From contig JAJYXE010000036.1 of the NCBI GenBank assembly GCA_021791145.1, positions 1 through 64,000 of the forward strand: a DNA stretch of 64,000 nt, in the 5' to 3' direction. The position numbers and the translations under genes were made by a program. The notes under the pieces are model-generated. The model saw only the letters and a program-made list of their open reading frames with translations. It searched no databases and was not told the origin of the DNA. This document shows positions 46,853 to 61,771 of this stretch, piece after piece (the stretch's first letter is position 1; every line of letters begins with the position of its first letter). Source of the DNA: Actinomycetes bacterium (GTDB taxonomy: Bacteria; Actinomycetota; Acidimicrobiia; Acidimicrobiales; RAAP-2).

Positions 46853-48952
46853 CTACTCGCCGCGTGCCCTGGCGATGATCTCCTTGGCGATCGCGTCGGG
46901 CACTTCGTTGTAGGCGTGGAACTGCATCGTGTACGTGGCTCGGCCCTGGGTACGCGAACGCAGATCGGTAGCGTAGCCGAACATGTCGGCCAGCGGTACC
47001 TGCGCCCGGACCACGTGGCTGCTGCCCCGTTGCTCCATCCCCTCGACCCGCCCCCGGCGGGAGGAGAGGTCGCCGATCACGTCCCCCATGTACTCCTCGG
47101 GGGTAACGACCTCGACCGCCATCACCGGCTCCAGGAGCACGGGATCGGCCATGCGCAGCGCCTTCTTCACCGCCATCGAGCCGGCGATCTTGAAGGCCAT
47201 CTCGGAGGAGTCGACCTCGTGGTAGGACCCGAAGACGAGGGTCACCCGGACGTCCACGGTCGGATACCCCGCGAGGACGCCCGAGGTCAGCGCCTCTTGG
47301 ATCCCGGCGTCGACGGCCGGGATGTACTCCTTGGGGATGACCCCGCCCGTGATCTTGTCGATGAACTCGTAGCCGCCCCCGGGGCCAGTGGGCTCGACGT
47401 CGATCACGACGTGGCCGTACTGGCCGCGCCCCCCCGTCTGGCGGACGTAGCGCTCCTCGACCTTGTCCGCGGTCTTGCGGATCGTCTCGCGGTACGCCAC
47501 CTGGGGCTTGCCGACGTTGGCGTCGACGTTGAACTCCCGGAGCATCCGGTCGACCAGGACCTCGAGGTGGAGCTCTCCCATCCCCGAGATGACGGTCTGG
47601 GCGGTCTCTGTGTCCGTGCGGACCCGGAAGGTCGGGTCCTCCTCGCTCAGGGCGAACAGCGCCCTTGACAGCTTGTCCTGGTCTGCCTTGGTCTTCGGCT
47701 CCACCGCGACGTGGATGACCGGCTCTGGGAACTCGAGTGCTTCGAGGACGATCGGGTGGGCAGGATCAGCGAGCGTGTCGCCGGTGGTCGTCTGCTTGAG
47801 GCCGACGGCGGCCACGATGTCGCCCGCGAAGATCGCGTCCTTGTCCTCCCGATGGTTGGCGTGCATCTGCAGCAGGCGGCCGATCCGCTCCTTGCGATCC
47901 TTCGTCGTGTTGGTGACGGTGCCGCCCTTGCGCATGGACCCCGAGTAGACGCGCAGGTAGGTGAGCTTGCCGACGTAGGGGTCGGTCATGATCTTGAAGG
48001 CAAGGGCGGCAAACGGCGCCGAGTCGTCGGGGGGGCGCTCCTCCAGCTCTTCGGACGAACCCGGCTTCGTGCCGGTGGCGGGCGGGAGATCGAGCGGGCT
48101 CGGCAGGTAGTCCACGACCGCGTCGAGCATGGGCTGGACGCCCTTGTTCTTGAAGGCCGAGCCGCAGAGCACGGGGACCACCTCATTGGCGAGGGTGGCG
48201 GCGCGCAGCGCCGCCCGCAGGTCCCCCGCGGTGATCTCCTCGTCGGCGAGGAACCTCTCCATGATCGTGTCCGAGTAGTTGGAGAGCACGTCGACGAGCT
48301 GGTGGCGCGCGTCCTCGACCTCCTGAGCGAGGTCGGCGGGGACGTCAGTCTCGTCCCACTTCTCGCCCATGCCCTCCTCCCAGACGAGGGCGCGGCTCGC
48401 GAGAAGGTCGACCACGCCGCGGAACCCGCCCTCGGTGCCGATCGGCAGCTGGACCACCGCCGGGACCGCGTCGAGCCGGTCGCGGATCATCTGGACGGTG
48501 CGGTGGAAGTCCGCCCCGACGCGGTCCATCTTGTTGACGAAGCAGATGCGAGGAACCCGGTACTTGTTCGCCTGGCGCCAGACCGTCTCGGTCTGGGGCT
48601 CCACCCCTGCGACCGCGTCGAAGACCGCCACCGCGCCGTCGAGCACGCGCAAGGAGCGCTCGACCTCCACCGTGAAGTCCACGTGGCCGGGGGTGTCGAT
48701 GATGTTGATCCAGGTGTCACGCCACCGGCAGGTGGTGGCGGCAGAGGTGATCGTGATGCCGCGCTCTTGCTCTTGGACCATCCAGTCCATGGTCGCCGCG
48801 CCTTCGTGCACCTCGCCGATCTTGTAATTGCGACCGGTGTAATAGAGGATGCGCTCGGTGGTCGTGGTCTTGCCCGCGTCGATGTGCGCCATGATCCCGA
48901 TGTTGCGGGTCTTGGCGAGCGGGAATTCGCGCTGGGGCACAGGGTCAGGCAT
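46853..48952 (-). CDS. fusA: Elongation factor G
   Basis: The 699-residue GTPase drives translocation. [18 protein letters not shown] (residues about 14-31), the switch sequence [23 protein letters not shown] and [10 protein letters not shown] are all present, and domain IV shows [10 protein letters not shown]. Standard length. It lies between rpsG and tuf as in the str operon. Confidence 0.98.
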   Translation of the reverse strand: MPDPVPQREFPLAKTRNIGIMAHIDAGKTTTTERILYYTGRNYKIGEVHEGAATMDWMVQEQERGITITSAATTCRWRDTWINIIDTPGHVDFTVEVERSLRVLDGAVAVFDAVAGVEPQTETVWRQANKYRVPRICFVNKMDRVGADFHRTVQMIRDRLDAVPAVVQLPIGTEGGFRGVVDLLASRALVWEEGMGEKWDETDVPADLAQEVEDARHQLVDVLSNYSDTIMERFLADEEITAGDLRAALRAATLANEVVPVLCGSAFKNKGVQPMLDAVVDYLPSPLDLPPATGTKPGSSEELEERPPDDSAPFAALAFKIMTDPYVGKLTYLRVYSGSMRKGGTVTNTTKDRKERIGRLLQMHANHREDKDAIFAGDIVAAVGLKQTTTGDTLADPAHPIVLEALEFPEPVIHVAVEPKTKADQDKLSRALFALSEEDPTFRVRTDTETAQTVISGMGELHLEVLVDRMLREFNVDANVGKPQVAYRETIRKTADKVEERYVRQTGGRGQYGHVVIDVEPTGPGGGYEFIDKITGGVIPKEYIPAVDAGIQEALTSGVLAGYPTVDVRVTLVFGSYHEVDSSEMAFKIAGSMAVKKALRMADPVLLEPVMAVEVVTPEEYMGDVIGDLSSRRGRVEGMEQRGSSHVVRAQVPLADMFGYATDLRSRTQGRATYTMQFHAYNEVPDAIAKEIIARARGE

Positions 48953-48979
48953 GGGTACTCGATTCCAGGAGAGGACCGA

Positions 48980-49450
48980 CTACCAGCGGTAGTGGGCGAA
49001 GGCCTTGTTCGACTCGGCCATCTTGTGCAGGTCCTCGCGGCGCTTCACCGCGGCGCCGATGCCGTTCGACGCGTCGAGGATCTCGTTGGCAAGGCGCTCG
49101 GCCATCGTCTTCTCGCGGCGCTGGCGCGCGAAGCCCACGAGCCAGCGGATCGCAAGGGTCGTCGCGCGCCGCGGCCGCACCTCGACCGGGACCTGGTAGG
49201 TCGCGCCTCCCACTCGGCGGCTCCGCACCTCGAGCTCTGGGCGGGTGTTCTCGACCGCCCGTTTGAGCACGGTCACCGGCTCGGCGCCGGCGCGCTCCTG
49301 GACGATCGCGAGCGCCCGGTAGACCAGCCGCTCGGCCAGGGTCCGCTTGCCGCGCGAGAGCACCTTGTTCACGACCTGCGTGACAAGCCCGGAGCGGTAG
49401 ACGGGGTCGGGTTGGAGGTCCCGGCGGGAGGCAGGTCCGTTGCGCGGCAT
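48980..49450 (-). CDS. rpsG: 30S ribosomal protein S7 (uS7)
   Basis: A 156-residue head-nucleating protein, [56 protein letters not shown] and the end [18 protein letters not shown] start one base after the rpsL stop. Confidence 0.98.
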   Translation of the reverse strand: MPRNGPASRRDLQPDPVYRSGLVTQVVNKVLSRGKRTLAERLVYRALAIVQERAGAEPVTVLKRAVENTRPELEVRSRRVGGATYQVPVEVRPRRATTLAIRWLVGFARQRREKTMAERLANEILDASNGIGAAVKRREDLHKMAESNKAFAHYRW

Positions 49451-49451
49451 C

Positions 49452-49823
49452 TCAGGACTCCTTCTTTGCGCCGTAGCGGCTCCGGGCCTGGCTGCGCTCG
49501 CGCACGCCCGAGGTGTCGAGCGCGCCGCGGATGACCTTGTAGCGGACGCCGGGGAGGTCCTTCACACGGCCGCCACGCACGAGCACGATCGAGTGCTCCT
49601 GGAGGTTGTGGCCGACGCCGGGGATGTAGGCGGTGACCTCCACGCCGCTCGTCAACCGGACGCGGGCAACCTTGCGGAGGGCCGAATTCGGCTTCTTCGG
49701 GGTAGTGGTGTAGACGCGCGTGCAGACGCCCCGGCGCTGAGGCGCGCCCCTCAGGGCCGGCGTCTTGGTCTTCGTCTGCTTGGCCTCACGTCCCTTGCGG
49801 ACGAGCTGGGCGATGGTGGGCAC
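49452..49823 (-). CDS. rpsL: 30S ribosomal protein S12 (uS12)
   Basis: The 123-residue decoding-centre protein has [17 protein letters not shown] and [20 protein letters not shown] followed by KDLPG. Lysines at the two classic streptomycin-resistance positions (K43 and K88 numbering) look wild type. GTG start; first gene of the str operon, behind a clear promoter. Confidence 0.98.
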   Translation of the reverse strand: MPTIAQLVRKGREAKQTKTKTPALRGAPQRRGVCTRVYTTTPKKPNSALRKVARVRLTSGVEVTAYIPGVGHNLQEHSIVLVRGGRVKDLPGVRYKVIRGALDTSGVRERSQARSRYGAKKES

Positions 49824-49903
49824 GCGTGTCCTTCGATCCGAATGTGAGCGGTTCGCTGCACGGGCTGGCGCCTGAGCGGCGCCATGCTGCGGTGCAGCGT
49901 CCA

Positions 49904-49932
49904 ATGCTACGGCAGCACCCTGACCCCGGCAA
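49904..49932 (-). promoter_or_regulatory. Promoter of str operon (rpsL)
   Basis: Minus-strand -35 TTGCCG (49927-49932), 17-base spacer, -10 TAGCAT (49904-49909), leaving a leader of about 75 bases before rpsL. Just upstream, after the rpoC stop, CCGCAC and GTGCGG can pair (49943-49966) and may end some rpoC transcripts. Confidence 0.6.
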
Positions 49933-49972
49933 GGCGGAGCGGGCGCCGCACATCGTAGCGGTGCGGAGGTGC

Positions 49973-54048
<4,076 letters not shown>

Positions 54049-54049
<1 letters not shown>

Positions 54050-57000
54050 TACGAGAAGCTCCTCTCGGCCGCGCGCCGCTCGTCCTCTTCGTCCGACCCT
54101 CGTTCGGGCCTGCTGATGTCGATCCCGAGCTCCTCGGCCGTGCGGAACACGTCCTCGTCGAGCTCGTGCATCTCGATCTCCGACCCGTCGTTCGCCAGCA
54201 CCTCCACGTCGAGGCAGAGGGACTGCATCTCCTTGATGAGCACCTTGAAGCTCTCGGGGATCCCCGGCTCGGGGATGTTCTCGCCCTTTACGATCGCCTC
54301 GTAGACCTTCACCCGGCCGAGCACGTCGTCCGACTTGATGGTCAGCAGCTCTTGGAGGGCGTAGGCCGCGCCGAAGGCCTCGAGCGCCCACACCTCCATC
54401 TCCCCGAACCGCTGGCCGCCGAACTGGGCCTTCCCGCCGAGGGGCTGCTGGGTGATCATCGAGTACGGACCGGTCGACCGAGCGTGGATCTTGTCGTCAA
54501 CCAGGTGGGCGAGCTTCAGGATGTAGACGTAGCCGACCGAGATCGGATTGTCGTAGGGCTCACCGGTGCGACCGTTGTACAGCACGGCCTTGCCCGTGGG
54601 CTGGATCTGCACGTCGCCGGCCGCCGAATCGGGACGGAGCCGCTCGAAGAGCTGGCGGATCGTGGGGTGCTTGCCCGCGTCCTCCTCCTCGTCCCAGTGC
54701 GCGCCGTCGAAGACGGGGGTCGCGACCCACGTCGCGGGGATCGTGCGGGGCCGGGTCTTCCGGCCCGAGCCCGGCCGGCCGCTCGTGCCCGCGCCCTCCT
54801 CACAGGTCACGCCGTCCCAGCCGTACCGGGCGGCGTAGCCCAGGTGCGACTCGAGGACCTGGCCGACGTTCATCCGGCTGGGGACCCCGAGCGGGTTCAA
54901 GATGATGTCGACCGGCGTCCCGTCCGCGAGGAACGGCATGTCCTCGACAGGAAGGATCTTCGAGATGACGCCCTTGTTCCCGTGACGACCGGCCAGCTTG
55001 TCCCCCTCGGAGATCTTCCGCTTCTGTGCGACGTACACGCGGACCAGCTGGTTCACGCCGGGCGGCAGCTCGTGGGAGTCCTCACGGGAGAAGACGCGGA
55101 CGTCGATGACCTTGCCTTCCTCGCCGTGGGGGACCTTCAGGCTCGTGTCGCGCACCTCCCGGGCCTTCTCGCCGAAGATCGCCCGGAGCAGCCGCTCCTC
55201 GGGCGTCTGCTCGGTCTCCCCCTTCGGGGTGACCTTCCCGACCAGGACGTCACCGGGTCCCACCTCCGCTCCGATGCGGATGATGCCGCGCTCGTCGAGG
55301 TCGGCGAGGATCTCCTCGGAGAGGTTGGGGATGTCCCGCGTGATCTCCTCCGCGCCGAGCTTGGTGTCACGGGCGTCGACTTCATGCTCCTCGATGTGGA
55401 TCGAGGTCAGCACGTCGTCGCGTACCAGGCGCTGGGAGAGGATGATGGCGTCCTCGTAGTTGTAGCCCTCCCACGGCATGAAGGCGACGAGCAGGTTCTT
55501 GCCCAGGGCGAGCTCGCCGTTGTGCGTCGAGGGCCCGTCCGCCAGCAGGTCGCCGGCGGTCACCTTGTCGCCCTCGTCGACGAGCGGCTTCTGGTTGATG
55601 CAGGTGTTCTGGTTGGAGCGGCGGAACTTGGCGAGCCTGTAGATCCGCCGTCCGAGCGTCTGGCCGAGGCGGTCCTTCTGCCCGGAGCGGTACTCGACGA
55701 CGATCTGGTCTCCCGAGACCTCGGTCACGGTGCCTTCGCCCTCGGCGAGGACGACGTCGCCGGCGTCCCGCGCGGCGCGTCCCTCGACGCCCGTGCCGAT
55801 GTAGGGCGCCTCGGGCACGACCAGCGGAACGGCCTGCTTCTGCATGTTGGCACCCATGAGGGCGCGGTTCGCGTCGTCGTGCTCGACGAAGGGGATCAAC
55901 GCGGTCGACACCGACACGGTCTGCTTCGGCGAGACGTCCATCAGGTCCACGTCCGCCGGGGGCACGTAGTCGATCTCGCTCGTCGTGCCATAGGCGGTGG
56001 TGCTGGCGCCGACGCGCACGCCCGTTCCCTGCGGGCCGCGGCGGACGAGGACACGGTCGTTGGTGAAGCGTCCGTCGGGACCGACCGGCGCGTTCGCCTG
56101 TGCGATGACGTGCTCCTCCTCCTCGTCCGCGGCGAGGTACACGACCTCGTCGGTGACACGCCCTCCGACGACCTTGCGATAGGGCGTCTCGATGAAGCCG
56201 TACTCGTTCACCCGCGCGTAGGTCGCGAGCGCGCCGATGAGGCCGATGTTCGGCCCTTCGGGCGTCTCGATCGGACACATGCGGCCGTAGTGGGAGGTGT
56301 GCACGTCGCGCACCTCGAAGCCGGCACGCTCCCGTGAGAGGCCCCCAGGACCCAGCGCGGACAGCCGCCGCTTGTGGGCGAGGCCCGAGAGAGGGTTGTT
56401 CTGGTCCATGAACTGGCTCAGCTGCGACGTGCCGAAGAACTCCTTCACCGCAGCGACGACAGGCCGGATGTTGATGAGGGTCTGGGGCGTGATGGCCTCG
56501 ACGTCCTGGGTGGTCATGCGTTCCCGGACGACCCGTTCCATGCGCGAGAGACCCACGCGCACCTGGTTCTGGATGAGCTCGCCGACCGAGCGGATCCGCC
56601 GGTTGGCGAAGTGGTCCTGGTCGTCGATCCGGTACGTCGTGTCCCCGTCGGCCATGTGCAAGGCCAGGTGGAGCATGTACGTCGCCGACGCGAGGATCTC
56701 CGACGGGCTGAGCACGCTCTGGCCCGGGGCGGGACGCTCGAGATCCACCCCGAAGAGCTCGGAGATCCGCTCGATCTCAGGGCCGAGCTTGCGATTGAGC
56801 TTGTACCGGCCGACGCGGGTCAAGTCGTAGCGCTTCGGGTTGAAGAAGGCATTCTCGAAGTACTGGCGTGCCGCCTCCACCGAGAGCGGCTCGCCGGGCC
56901 GGGCGCGCTTGTAGATCTCGAGGAGCGCCTCCTCGCGGCTGGGCGCGAGCTCCTTCTCCTTCTCCCACTGCCCCTCGAGGAAGTCGAAGTGCCGGACGAA

Positions 57001-57636
57001 ACGCTCGAGGAAGGCCTCGTCGCCGTAGCCGAGGGCGCGTAGCAGGACGAACAGGGAGAGCCGGCGCTTGCGCGCCACACGCGCTCCGGCAGTGACGTCC
57101 TTGGAGGGCTTCGCCTCGATGTCGAGCTCGATCCACTCGCCACGATAGGGGTGGATCGTGCCGGTGAAGATCGTCTTCAGGTCCCTGCCCGGCTGGAAGA
57201 TGACCCCCGGGGAGCGGACGAGTTGGCTCACGACGACCCGCTCGGTCCCGTTGACGATGAAGGTGCCGCGGTCCGTCATCATCGGGAAGTCGCCCATGAA
57301 GACGGTCTGCTCCTTGATCTCGCCGGTGCCGGCGTTCAAGAAGCGCGCCCTGACGAAGACGGGCGCCGCGTAGGTCATGTCCTTCTCTTTGCACTCCTCC
57401 ACCGAGAACTTCGGCGGCGGGCGCAGATCGGCGTCCGACGCGTCGAACTCGAGCTCGAGGCTCAGCTGGCCGGTGAAGTCCTCGATCGGGCTGATGTCGT
57501 CGAAGGCCTCGGCGAGACCCTTCTCCAAGAACCACTGGAAGGAGTCTCGCTGGATCGCGATGAGGTCGGGCAGGGGCAGGGCTTCGTCGATGTTGGCGAA
57601 GGACACACGTTCGGGGCTACGGGACCGTGAAGACAA
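54049..57636 (-). CDS. rpoB: RNA polymerase subunit beta
   Basis: The 1195-residue subunit. The rifampicin-binding cluster near residues 400-430 ([17 protein letters not shown] then [12 protein letters not shown]) has the wild-type Gln, Asp, His and Ser, so no resistance change is visible. [25 protein letters not shown] and [20 protein letters not shown] are all present. The start is TTG with GGGAGGAG seven bases upstream; a GTG ten codons later (VSFANID) is the alternative. A leader region of over 300 bases with two candidate promoters precedes it. Confidence 0.98.
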
Positions 57637-57836
57637 CGGTCAACTCCTCCCAGTTGCTCGGGGTGCGGGGGTGAAGCGGGGGCAGGTCCGCCAGGACGGG
57701 TGGCGGCAGGACGGGGATCGGCGGCTGCAGCAGACGGCTGCAGAGGACCCTGGAGGGGTCCGGAACGGTGCCGTGGCGCGCGCCATTCAGGCTGGAGGAA
57801 GAGCGATCGCAAGACGGAGCTGCACGGCAACCCGGT

Positions 57837-57865
57837 AGCTTACCCGGAGGCAGACGAATTCACAA
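57837..57865 (-). promoter_or_regulatory. Second (proximal) rpoB promoter candidate
   Basis: Minus-strand -35 TTGTGA (57860-57865), 17-base spacer, -10 TAAGCT (57837-57842). The same -10 hexamer is used in the rplM promoter. Confidence 0.45.
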
Positions 57866-57902
57866 CCCCTCCGCCGACGGACACCGAGGGGCGAACACCG
57901 AC

Positions 57903-57931
57903 AGGGTAAAGGGCGACGTGGTCCCAGTCAA
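57903..57931 (-). promoter_or_regulatory. Main rpoB promoter candidate
   Basis: Minus-strand -35 TTGACT (57926-57931), 17-base spacer, -10 TACCCT (57903-57908). The -10 and the seven bases after it, TACCCTGTCGGTG, recur exactly before rplJ. Confidence 0.65.
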
Positions 57932-57990
57932 GGTTTGCCGAGGCCCGGGGCGACCGGGGCCGCTCCGGTTGCCCCGGCCGCCCGCGCGGG

Positions 57991-58389
57991 CTACTTGACC
58001 TCCACGGTCGCGCCCGCGCCCTCGAGCGCAGCCCTCGCCTTCTCGGCGTCGTCCTTGTTGACGTGCTCCAACACGGGCTTCGGGGCACCGTCGACGAGGT
58101 CCTTGGCCTCCTTCAGCCCGAGGCTCGTCAGCGCCCGGACCTCCTTGATGACCTGGATCTTCTTGTCGCCGGCGGCAACGAGGACGACGTCGAACTCGGT
58201 CTTCTCCTCCTCTGTGCCGCCTGTCTCCGCGCCAGCGCCGCCCGCCGCGGGCGCGGCGGTGACGGCGACAGGTGCCGCCGCCGTGACGCCGAATTTCTCC
58301 TCGAATTCTTTCAGCAGCTCGCTCAGCTCGATCACCGAGAGCTCGGCGATGCCGTCGAGGATCTGCTCCTTGGTCAGGGATCCTGCCAT
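57991..58389 (-). CDS. rplL: 50S ribosomal protein L7/L12 (bL12)
   Basis: The 132-residue stalk protein. N-terminal dimerisation part [20 protein letters not shown], an Ala/Gly/Glu hinge (about 38-62), and the C-terminal factor-binding domain [20 protein letters not shown] followed by [13 protein letters not shown] start 73 bases after rplJ. Confidence 0.98.
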   Translation of the reverse strand: MAGSLTKEQILDGIAELSVIELSELLKEFEEKFGVTAAAPVAVTAAPAAGGAGAETGGTEEEKTEFDVVLVAAGDKKIQVIKEVRALTSLGLKEAKDLVDGAPKPVLEHVNKDDAEKARAALEGAGATVEVK

Positions 58390-58462
58390 CTGTGATGTTC
58401 CTTTCTTCCTTGATCTCTTCTTCGGTCTCGATCTCGGCGGACGGGCAGCGCGCCCTGGCCCG

Positions 58463-59101
58463 CTACCCGCTCTGCGGTGGTGCCGTCTCGGGTGCCCCGG
58501 TGTCGGGTGCCGTCTCGGGTGCCCCGGCGTCGGCGCCTTCCAGTGCGAACGGGGTTGCGGACCGGCTCTCGGCGGGCGTGCCGCCGCGTTCGTCGATGAG
58601 CGCCTTGAGGCCGTACGCGAGGCTGCGCGGCAGCGCCTCGAGGAGAGAGGCCAGCTGTGCGAGCGGTGCCTGCAGGGCGCCGGCAAGTCCCGCGAGCAGC
58701 ACGTCACGGGGCGGGAGATCCGCGAGCGCCGCGAGCTGCGCCGGGGAGAGCAGGGCCCCGTCGAGCATCCCGCCCTTCACGACGAGGCGGTTGTTGGTCC
58801 GCGAGAAGTCGCGCAGCGCCTTGGCCACCGCGCTCACGTCGCCATGGACGAAGGCGATCGCCGTCGGGCCGACCAGCAGCTCTTCGAGGCGGGCGTGCGG
58901 ACCTCCGTCGATCGCGCGCCGGACGAGCGTGTTCTTGAAGACCTTGTAGTCACCCCCGGCCGCCATCAGGCTCTTGCGCAACGCCGCCAGGTCCCCCACG
59001 GTGAGCCCGCGATATTCGGTCACCACCGTCGCATGGGCGTCGCCGAGCCGCGCGCGCACCTCGTCGACTACGGCGACCTTCTCGGGCCTCGGGTTGTCCA
59101 T
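58463..59101 (-). CDS. rplJ: 50S ribosomal protein L10 (uL10)
   Basis: The 212-residue stalk base binds L12 dimers through its C-terminal helix. [40 protein letters not shown] and [11 protein letters not shown] are the conserved rRNA-binding part. The last about 35 residues are a Pro/Ala/Glu/Thr tail with a repeated GAPETAP motif. ATG start with GGAGGAG close upstream, after a structured leader. Confidence 0.96.
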   Translation of the reverse strand: MDNPRPEKVAVVDEVRARLGDAHATVVTEYRGLTVGDLAALRKSLMAAGGDYKVFKNTLVRRAIDGGPHARLEELLVGPTAIAFVHGDVSAVAKALRDFSRTNNRLVVKGGMLDGALLSPAQLAALADLPPRDVLLAGLAGALQAPLAQLASLLEALPRSLAYGLKALIDERGGTPAESRSATPFALEGADAGAPETAPDTGAPETAPPQSG

Positions 59102-59276
59102 CGCTCCTCCACCGTCCAGGCAGGGGTCGCCGCGATCTCTCGGCTGTGCGACGGACCAGGCTCGTGCCTGAACGCGTCGCCTGGTCAGGCGGACCCAGAG
59201 GGTCCCTTCCGCGCACAGAGGCGCACCGGAGGTCTACGGCGACCGGAAGCTCGTTGCCCGCACTCGTCGGGCTGTC
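59102..59276 (-). ncRNA. rplJ leader (probable L10-leader-type cis-regulator)
   Basis: The roughly 175 bases between the predicted start point and rplJ can form at least two hairpins: a seven-base stem GACCAGG/CCTGGTC (59154-59186) and a six-base stem with a triloop GGACCC-AGA-GGGTCC (59191-59205). In many bacteria the L10-L12 complex represses its own mRNA by binding the leader at this place. The structure is seen; the regulatory role is inferred from position. Confidence 0.5.
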
Positions 59277-59282
59277 ACCGAC

Positions 59283-59288
59283 AGGGTA
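59283..59288 (-). promoter_or_regulatory. rplJ promoter -10 element
   Basis: TACCCT on the minus strand lies right after the rplA stop and continues GTCGGTG, identical over 13 bases to the rpoB promoter/start region. No good -35 is seen at the right distance (the end of rplA occupies it), so the call rests on the shared 13-mer. Confidence 0.5.
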
Positions 59289-60014
59289 TCAGGCGGTGGC
59301 CGCCAGCTCCTCTCCGACCTCCCGGGAACGGGCCGGGTCGATGTGCACCCCCGGGCCCATCGTCGAAGAGAGGGTCACCGCGAGCAGGTAGCGGCCTTTG
59401 GCGGCGGCGGGTTTCGCACGAACCAGCTCCTCCACGACGGTTCGGACGTTCGCCGCGAGGTCGGACTTGTCGAAGGACACCTTGCCCACCGGGAGATGGA
59501 CGTTGCCGACTTTGTCGGTGCGGTATTCCACGCGGCCACCCTTGAACTCGGCCACCGCCCGGCCGACGTCGCTCGTCACGGTCCCGGTCTTCGGGTTCGG
59601 CATGAGGCCCCGAGGCCCGAGGACCCGCCCGAGCGTCCCGACCTGTCCCATGAGGTCGGGGGTGGCGATGGCCACGTCGAACTCCAAGAAACCCTCGTCG
59701 CGCACCCGCGCGACGAGGTCGTCGGCACCGACGACGTCGGCACCGGCCGCTCGTGCCTCGGCCGCCTGGTCACCCGCGGCGAAGACCGCGATCCTGACGG
59801 TCTTGCCGGTTCCCGCGGGCAGGCTGAGGGTGCCGCGGACGATCTGGTCGGCCTTGCGCGGGTCCACGCCGAGGCGGACCGCCAACTCGACGGTCTCGTC
59901 GAACTTCGCCGACGCCATCGACTTCACGAGGTCGATGGCGTCGCCCACCCCGTAGAGGGCCTCGCGGTCGAAGCGTCCGCTGAGCGCCCGGTAGCGCTTG
60001 CCGTGCTGGCTCAT
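59289..60014 (-). CDS. rplA: 50S ribosomal protein L1 (uL1)
   Basis: The 241-residue protein of the mobile L1 stalk. [39 protein letters not shown], the domain [17 protein letters not shown] and the end [15 protein letters not shown] are standard. The ATG start at MSQHGKRY was chosen because the longer frame reads through the gap to rplK. Confidence 0.97.
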   Translation of the reverse strand: MSQHGKRYRALSGRFDREALYGVGDAIDLVKSMASAKFDETVELAVRLGVDPRKADQIVRGTLSLPAGTGKTVRIAVFAAGDQAAEARAAGADVVGADDLVARVRDEGFLEFDVAIATPDLMGQVGTLGRVLGPRGLMPNPKTGTVTSDVGRAVAEFKGGRVEYRTDKVGNVHLPVGKVSFDKSDLAANVRTVVEELVRAKPAAAKGRYLLAVTLSSTMGPGVHIDPARSREVGEELAATA

Positions 60015-60039
60015 CGATGTCCTCCGTCTCCCGCGCCGC

Positions 60040-60471
60040 TCACCCGGCGACTGCGATGCCCATCGATCGGGCAGTGCCCACGACCTGCTTCTTCGCCGCA
60101 TCGAGGTCGTCAGTGTTGAGGTCCACCATCTTCACCCGCGCGATCTCCGTGAGCTGCTCATCGGAGATCGTGCCCGCTTGGGAACGCCCCGACGTGGCCG
60201 ATCCCTTCTCCACCCCTGCGGCCTGTCGGAGGAGCACCGGCGTCGGCGTGGTCTTGAGGACGAAGGTGAAGGAACGGTCCTCGTAGATCGTGATCTCGAC
60301 GGGCACGACCGTGCCTCGCATGGACTCGGTCGCGGCGTTGTACTGCTTGCAGAACTCCATCGTCTGGACCCCGTGGGGCCCGAGGGCGGTACCGACAGGG
60401 GGAGCGGGGGTCGCCTGGCCGGCCTGAAGCTGGATCTTGACCACAGCGAGGACGCGCTTGCGGGGGGGCAT
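60040..60471 (-). CDS. rplK: 50S ribosomal protein L11 (uL11)
   Basis: A 143-residue protein of the GTPase-associated centre, needed for the stringent response and the target region of thiopeptides. [20 protein letters not shown] carries the proline pair of the N-terminal domain; the C-terminal rRNA-binding domain ends [20 protein letters not shown] start 21 bases after nusG. Confidence 0.98.
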   Translation of the reverse strand: MPPRKRVLAVVKIQLQAGQATPAPPVGTALGPHGVQTMEFCKQYNAATESMRGTVVPVEITIYEDRSFTFVLKTTPTPVLLRQAAGVEKGSATSGRSQAGTISDEQLTEIARVKMVDLNTDDLDAAKKQVVGTARSMGIAVAG

Positions 60472-60492
60472 CGTGGGTTCTCCTTCGAGGGG

Positions 60493-61224
60493 TTAGAGCT
60501 TTGCGACCTGGCTGAACTCGAGCTCGACCGGCGTCTCCCGGCCGAAGATGTTGACGAGGACCTTCAGCTTCAGCTGGTCTTCATTGATCTCGGCGATCTG
60601 CCCGGAGAAGTCCGCAAACGGCCCCTCCTTCACCCGCACGGTCTCGTTCACCTCGTACTCGAGCTTCGGACGGCGCTGCTTCGCAGGTGCCTGGACGCCC
60701 TCGGGCCTCACCTGGAGGATGCTCTCCACCTCTTTTCGTGACAGAGGCGTCGGCTTGGTGCCCGGACCGACGAACCCGGTGACCCCAGGGGTGTTGCGGA
60801 TCGCGCCCCACGTGTCATCGTCGAGATCGCTCCGGACGAGGAGGTAGCCGGGGAACACCTTCTTCTGGACGGTGACCCGCTTGCCGTTCTTCACCTCGAC
60901 CACGTCCTCCATGGGGACGACGACCTCGTAGACCCGGTCTTCCATCCCCCTCGAGGCGATGACGTTCTTCAGGTTGGAGGTGACCTTGTTCTCGTAGCCC
61001 GAGTACGTGTGGACGACGTACCAGCGGCCGGGACGGTCATAGGGGCTGGGGACGTAGGACTCCTCCTCGTCTTCGTCCTCGTCTTCGCCGTCGTCCTCGT
61101 CCGCACGGGCGGCGGCGTCGGGCTCCTCAACCTTGGCGGCGTCGAGGGCGCGCTCGGTGTCGGGAACCTGCTCTGTGGCTTCCTCGGAAAGCTCGGTGTC
61201 GAGTGTCACGTGCTGGCCGCTCAC
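60493..61224 (-). CDS. nusG: Transcription termination/antitermination protein NusG
   Basis: A 243-residue protein with an N-terminal acidic region (about 1-65, long Glu/Asp runs) typical of actinobacterial NusG. The NGN domain follows ([39 protein letters not shown]), then the C-terminal KOW domain ([20 protein letters not shown]) that binds Rho or S10. GTG start overlapping secE. Confidence 0.97.
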   Translation of the reverse strand: MSGQHVTLDTELSEEATEQVPDTERALDAAKVEEPDAAARADEDDGEDEDEDEEESYVPSPYDRPGRWYVVHTYSGYENKVTSNLKNVIASRGMEDRVYEVVVPMEDVVEVKNGKRVTVQKKVFPGYLLVRSDLDDDTWGAIRNTPGVTGFVGPGTKPTPLSRKEVESILQVRPEGVQAPAKQRRPKLEYEVNETVRVKEGPFADFSGQIAEINEDQLKLKVLVNIFGRETPVELEFSQVAKL

Positions 61225-61538
61225 TTCTGGAACATGAAGTACACGCCCTTGCCGAAGGCGAGGTTCAAGAGGAAGATCAGCGCGACCATGATCACGAGCG
61301 TGAAGAAGACCACCATCGAGTAGTTGACCATCTCCACCCGGGTGGGCCAGGCTACCTGGCGCAGCTCGTCTCGGATCTCCCGGGCGAACTGGACCGGGGA
61401 CGTCCGGCTTCGGACCGGCCTCGCCTCGCGGCGGGCAGGTCCGAGGTCGCCGAGCTCGAACGTGTCGGTCTCGAGATCCGCAGCGTCGGTCTCCGTACGG
61501 CCTCGCCGTTCCATCATGCGCTTGCTCTCGCGGTTCAC
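61221..61538 (-). CDS. secE: Protein translocase subunit SecE
   Basis: A 105-residue single-span partner of SecY. The N-terminal 45 residues are charged and poorly conserved; the core is [20 protein letters not shown] followed by the membrane helix (about residues 72-94) and a short tail ending YFMFQK. GTG with GGAG seven bases upstream was taken as start; ATG seven codons later (MMERRG) is possible. It lies just after tRNA-Trp. Confidence 0.94.
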   Translation of the reverse strand: MNRESKRMMERRGRTETDAADLETDTFELGDLGPARREARPVRSRTSPVQFAREIRDELRQVAWPTRVEMVNYSMVVFFTLVIMVALIFLLNLAFGKGVYFMFQK

Positions 61539-61598
61539 TGCCTCGCTCCGGCTGTCGATCGTCTTGCGGGAGTCGCTCCGCCCCGGGGGGGTTCCCAG

Positions 61599-61671
61599 CA
61601 GGGCAGGAGGGACTCGAACCCCCAACCGCCGGTTTTGGAGACCGGTGCTCTACCAGTTGAGCTACTGCCCT
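61599..61671 (-). tRNA. trpT: tRNA-Trp(CCA)
   Basis: A 73-base cloverleaf: acceptor AGGGCAG/CTGCCCT, D-arm GCTC/GAGC, anticodon stem CCGGT/ACCGG with loop CTCCAAA (anticodon CCA), T-loop TTCGAGT, discriminator G. The CCA end is not encoded. Location between rpmG and secE is typical of Actinobacteria. Confidence 0.97.
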
Positions 61672-61697
61672 CTGTCACCGCGGTCCTCGTCCGGGTC

Positions 61698-61716
61698 GCC
61701 GGCCACCGGGGCCGGC
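61698..61716 (-). other. Hairpin between rpmG and tRNA-Trp
   Basis: A seven-base perfect stem GCCGGCC/GGCCGGC with a five-base loop in the 100-base gap. It may be an RNA-processing site for releasing tRNA-Trp or a weak terminator after rpmG; no T-tract is present. Confidence 0.35.
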
Positions 61717-61771
61717 AGGCGTCGGACCTCGGGGGCAGCCCGCCACGATACCACCGCTGGCAGGGGGCAGC

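Larger units (their letters stand above)
57637..57990 (-). other. rplL-rpoB intergenic region
   Basis: A 354-base gap with no credible gene. Reading toward rpoB it holds a GC-rich hairpin just after the rplL stop (CCGGGGC/GCCCCGG, 57954-57977, no T-tract), two tandem promoter candidates, and a leader of 200-260 bases with repeated GGC/CAGGAC-rich segments. The arrangement allows rpoBC to be controlled separately from rplJL. Confidence 0.6.

Noticed and set aside
54166..56337. Long plus-strand frame opposite rpoB
   Set aside because: Same composition artefact; conserved beta-subunit motifs lie on the minus strand.
57700..57998. Small open frames in the rplL-rpoB gap
   Set aside because: Arg/Gly-rich shadows without ribosome sites; promoters occupy the region.
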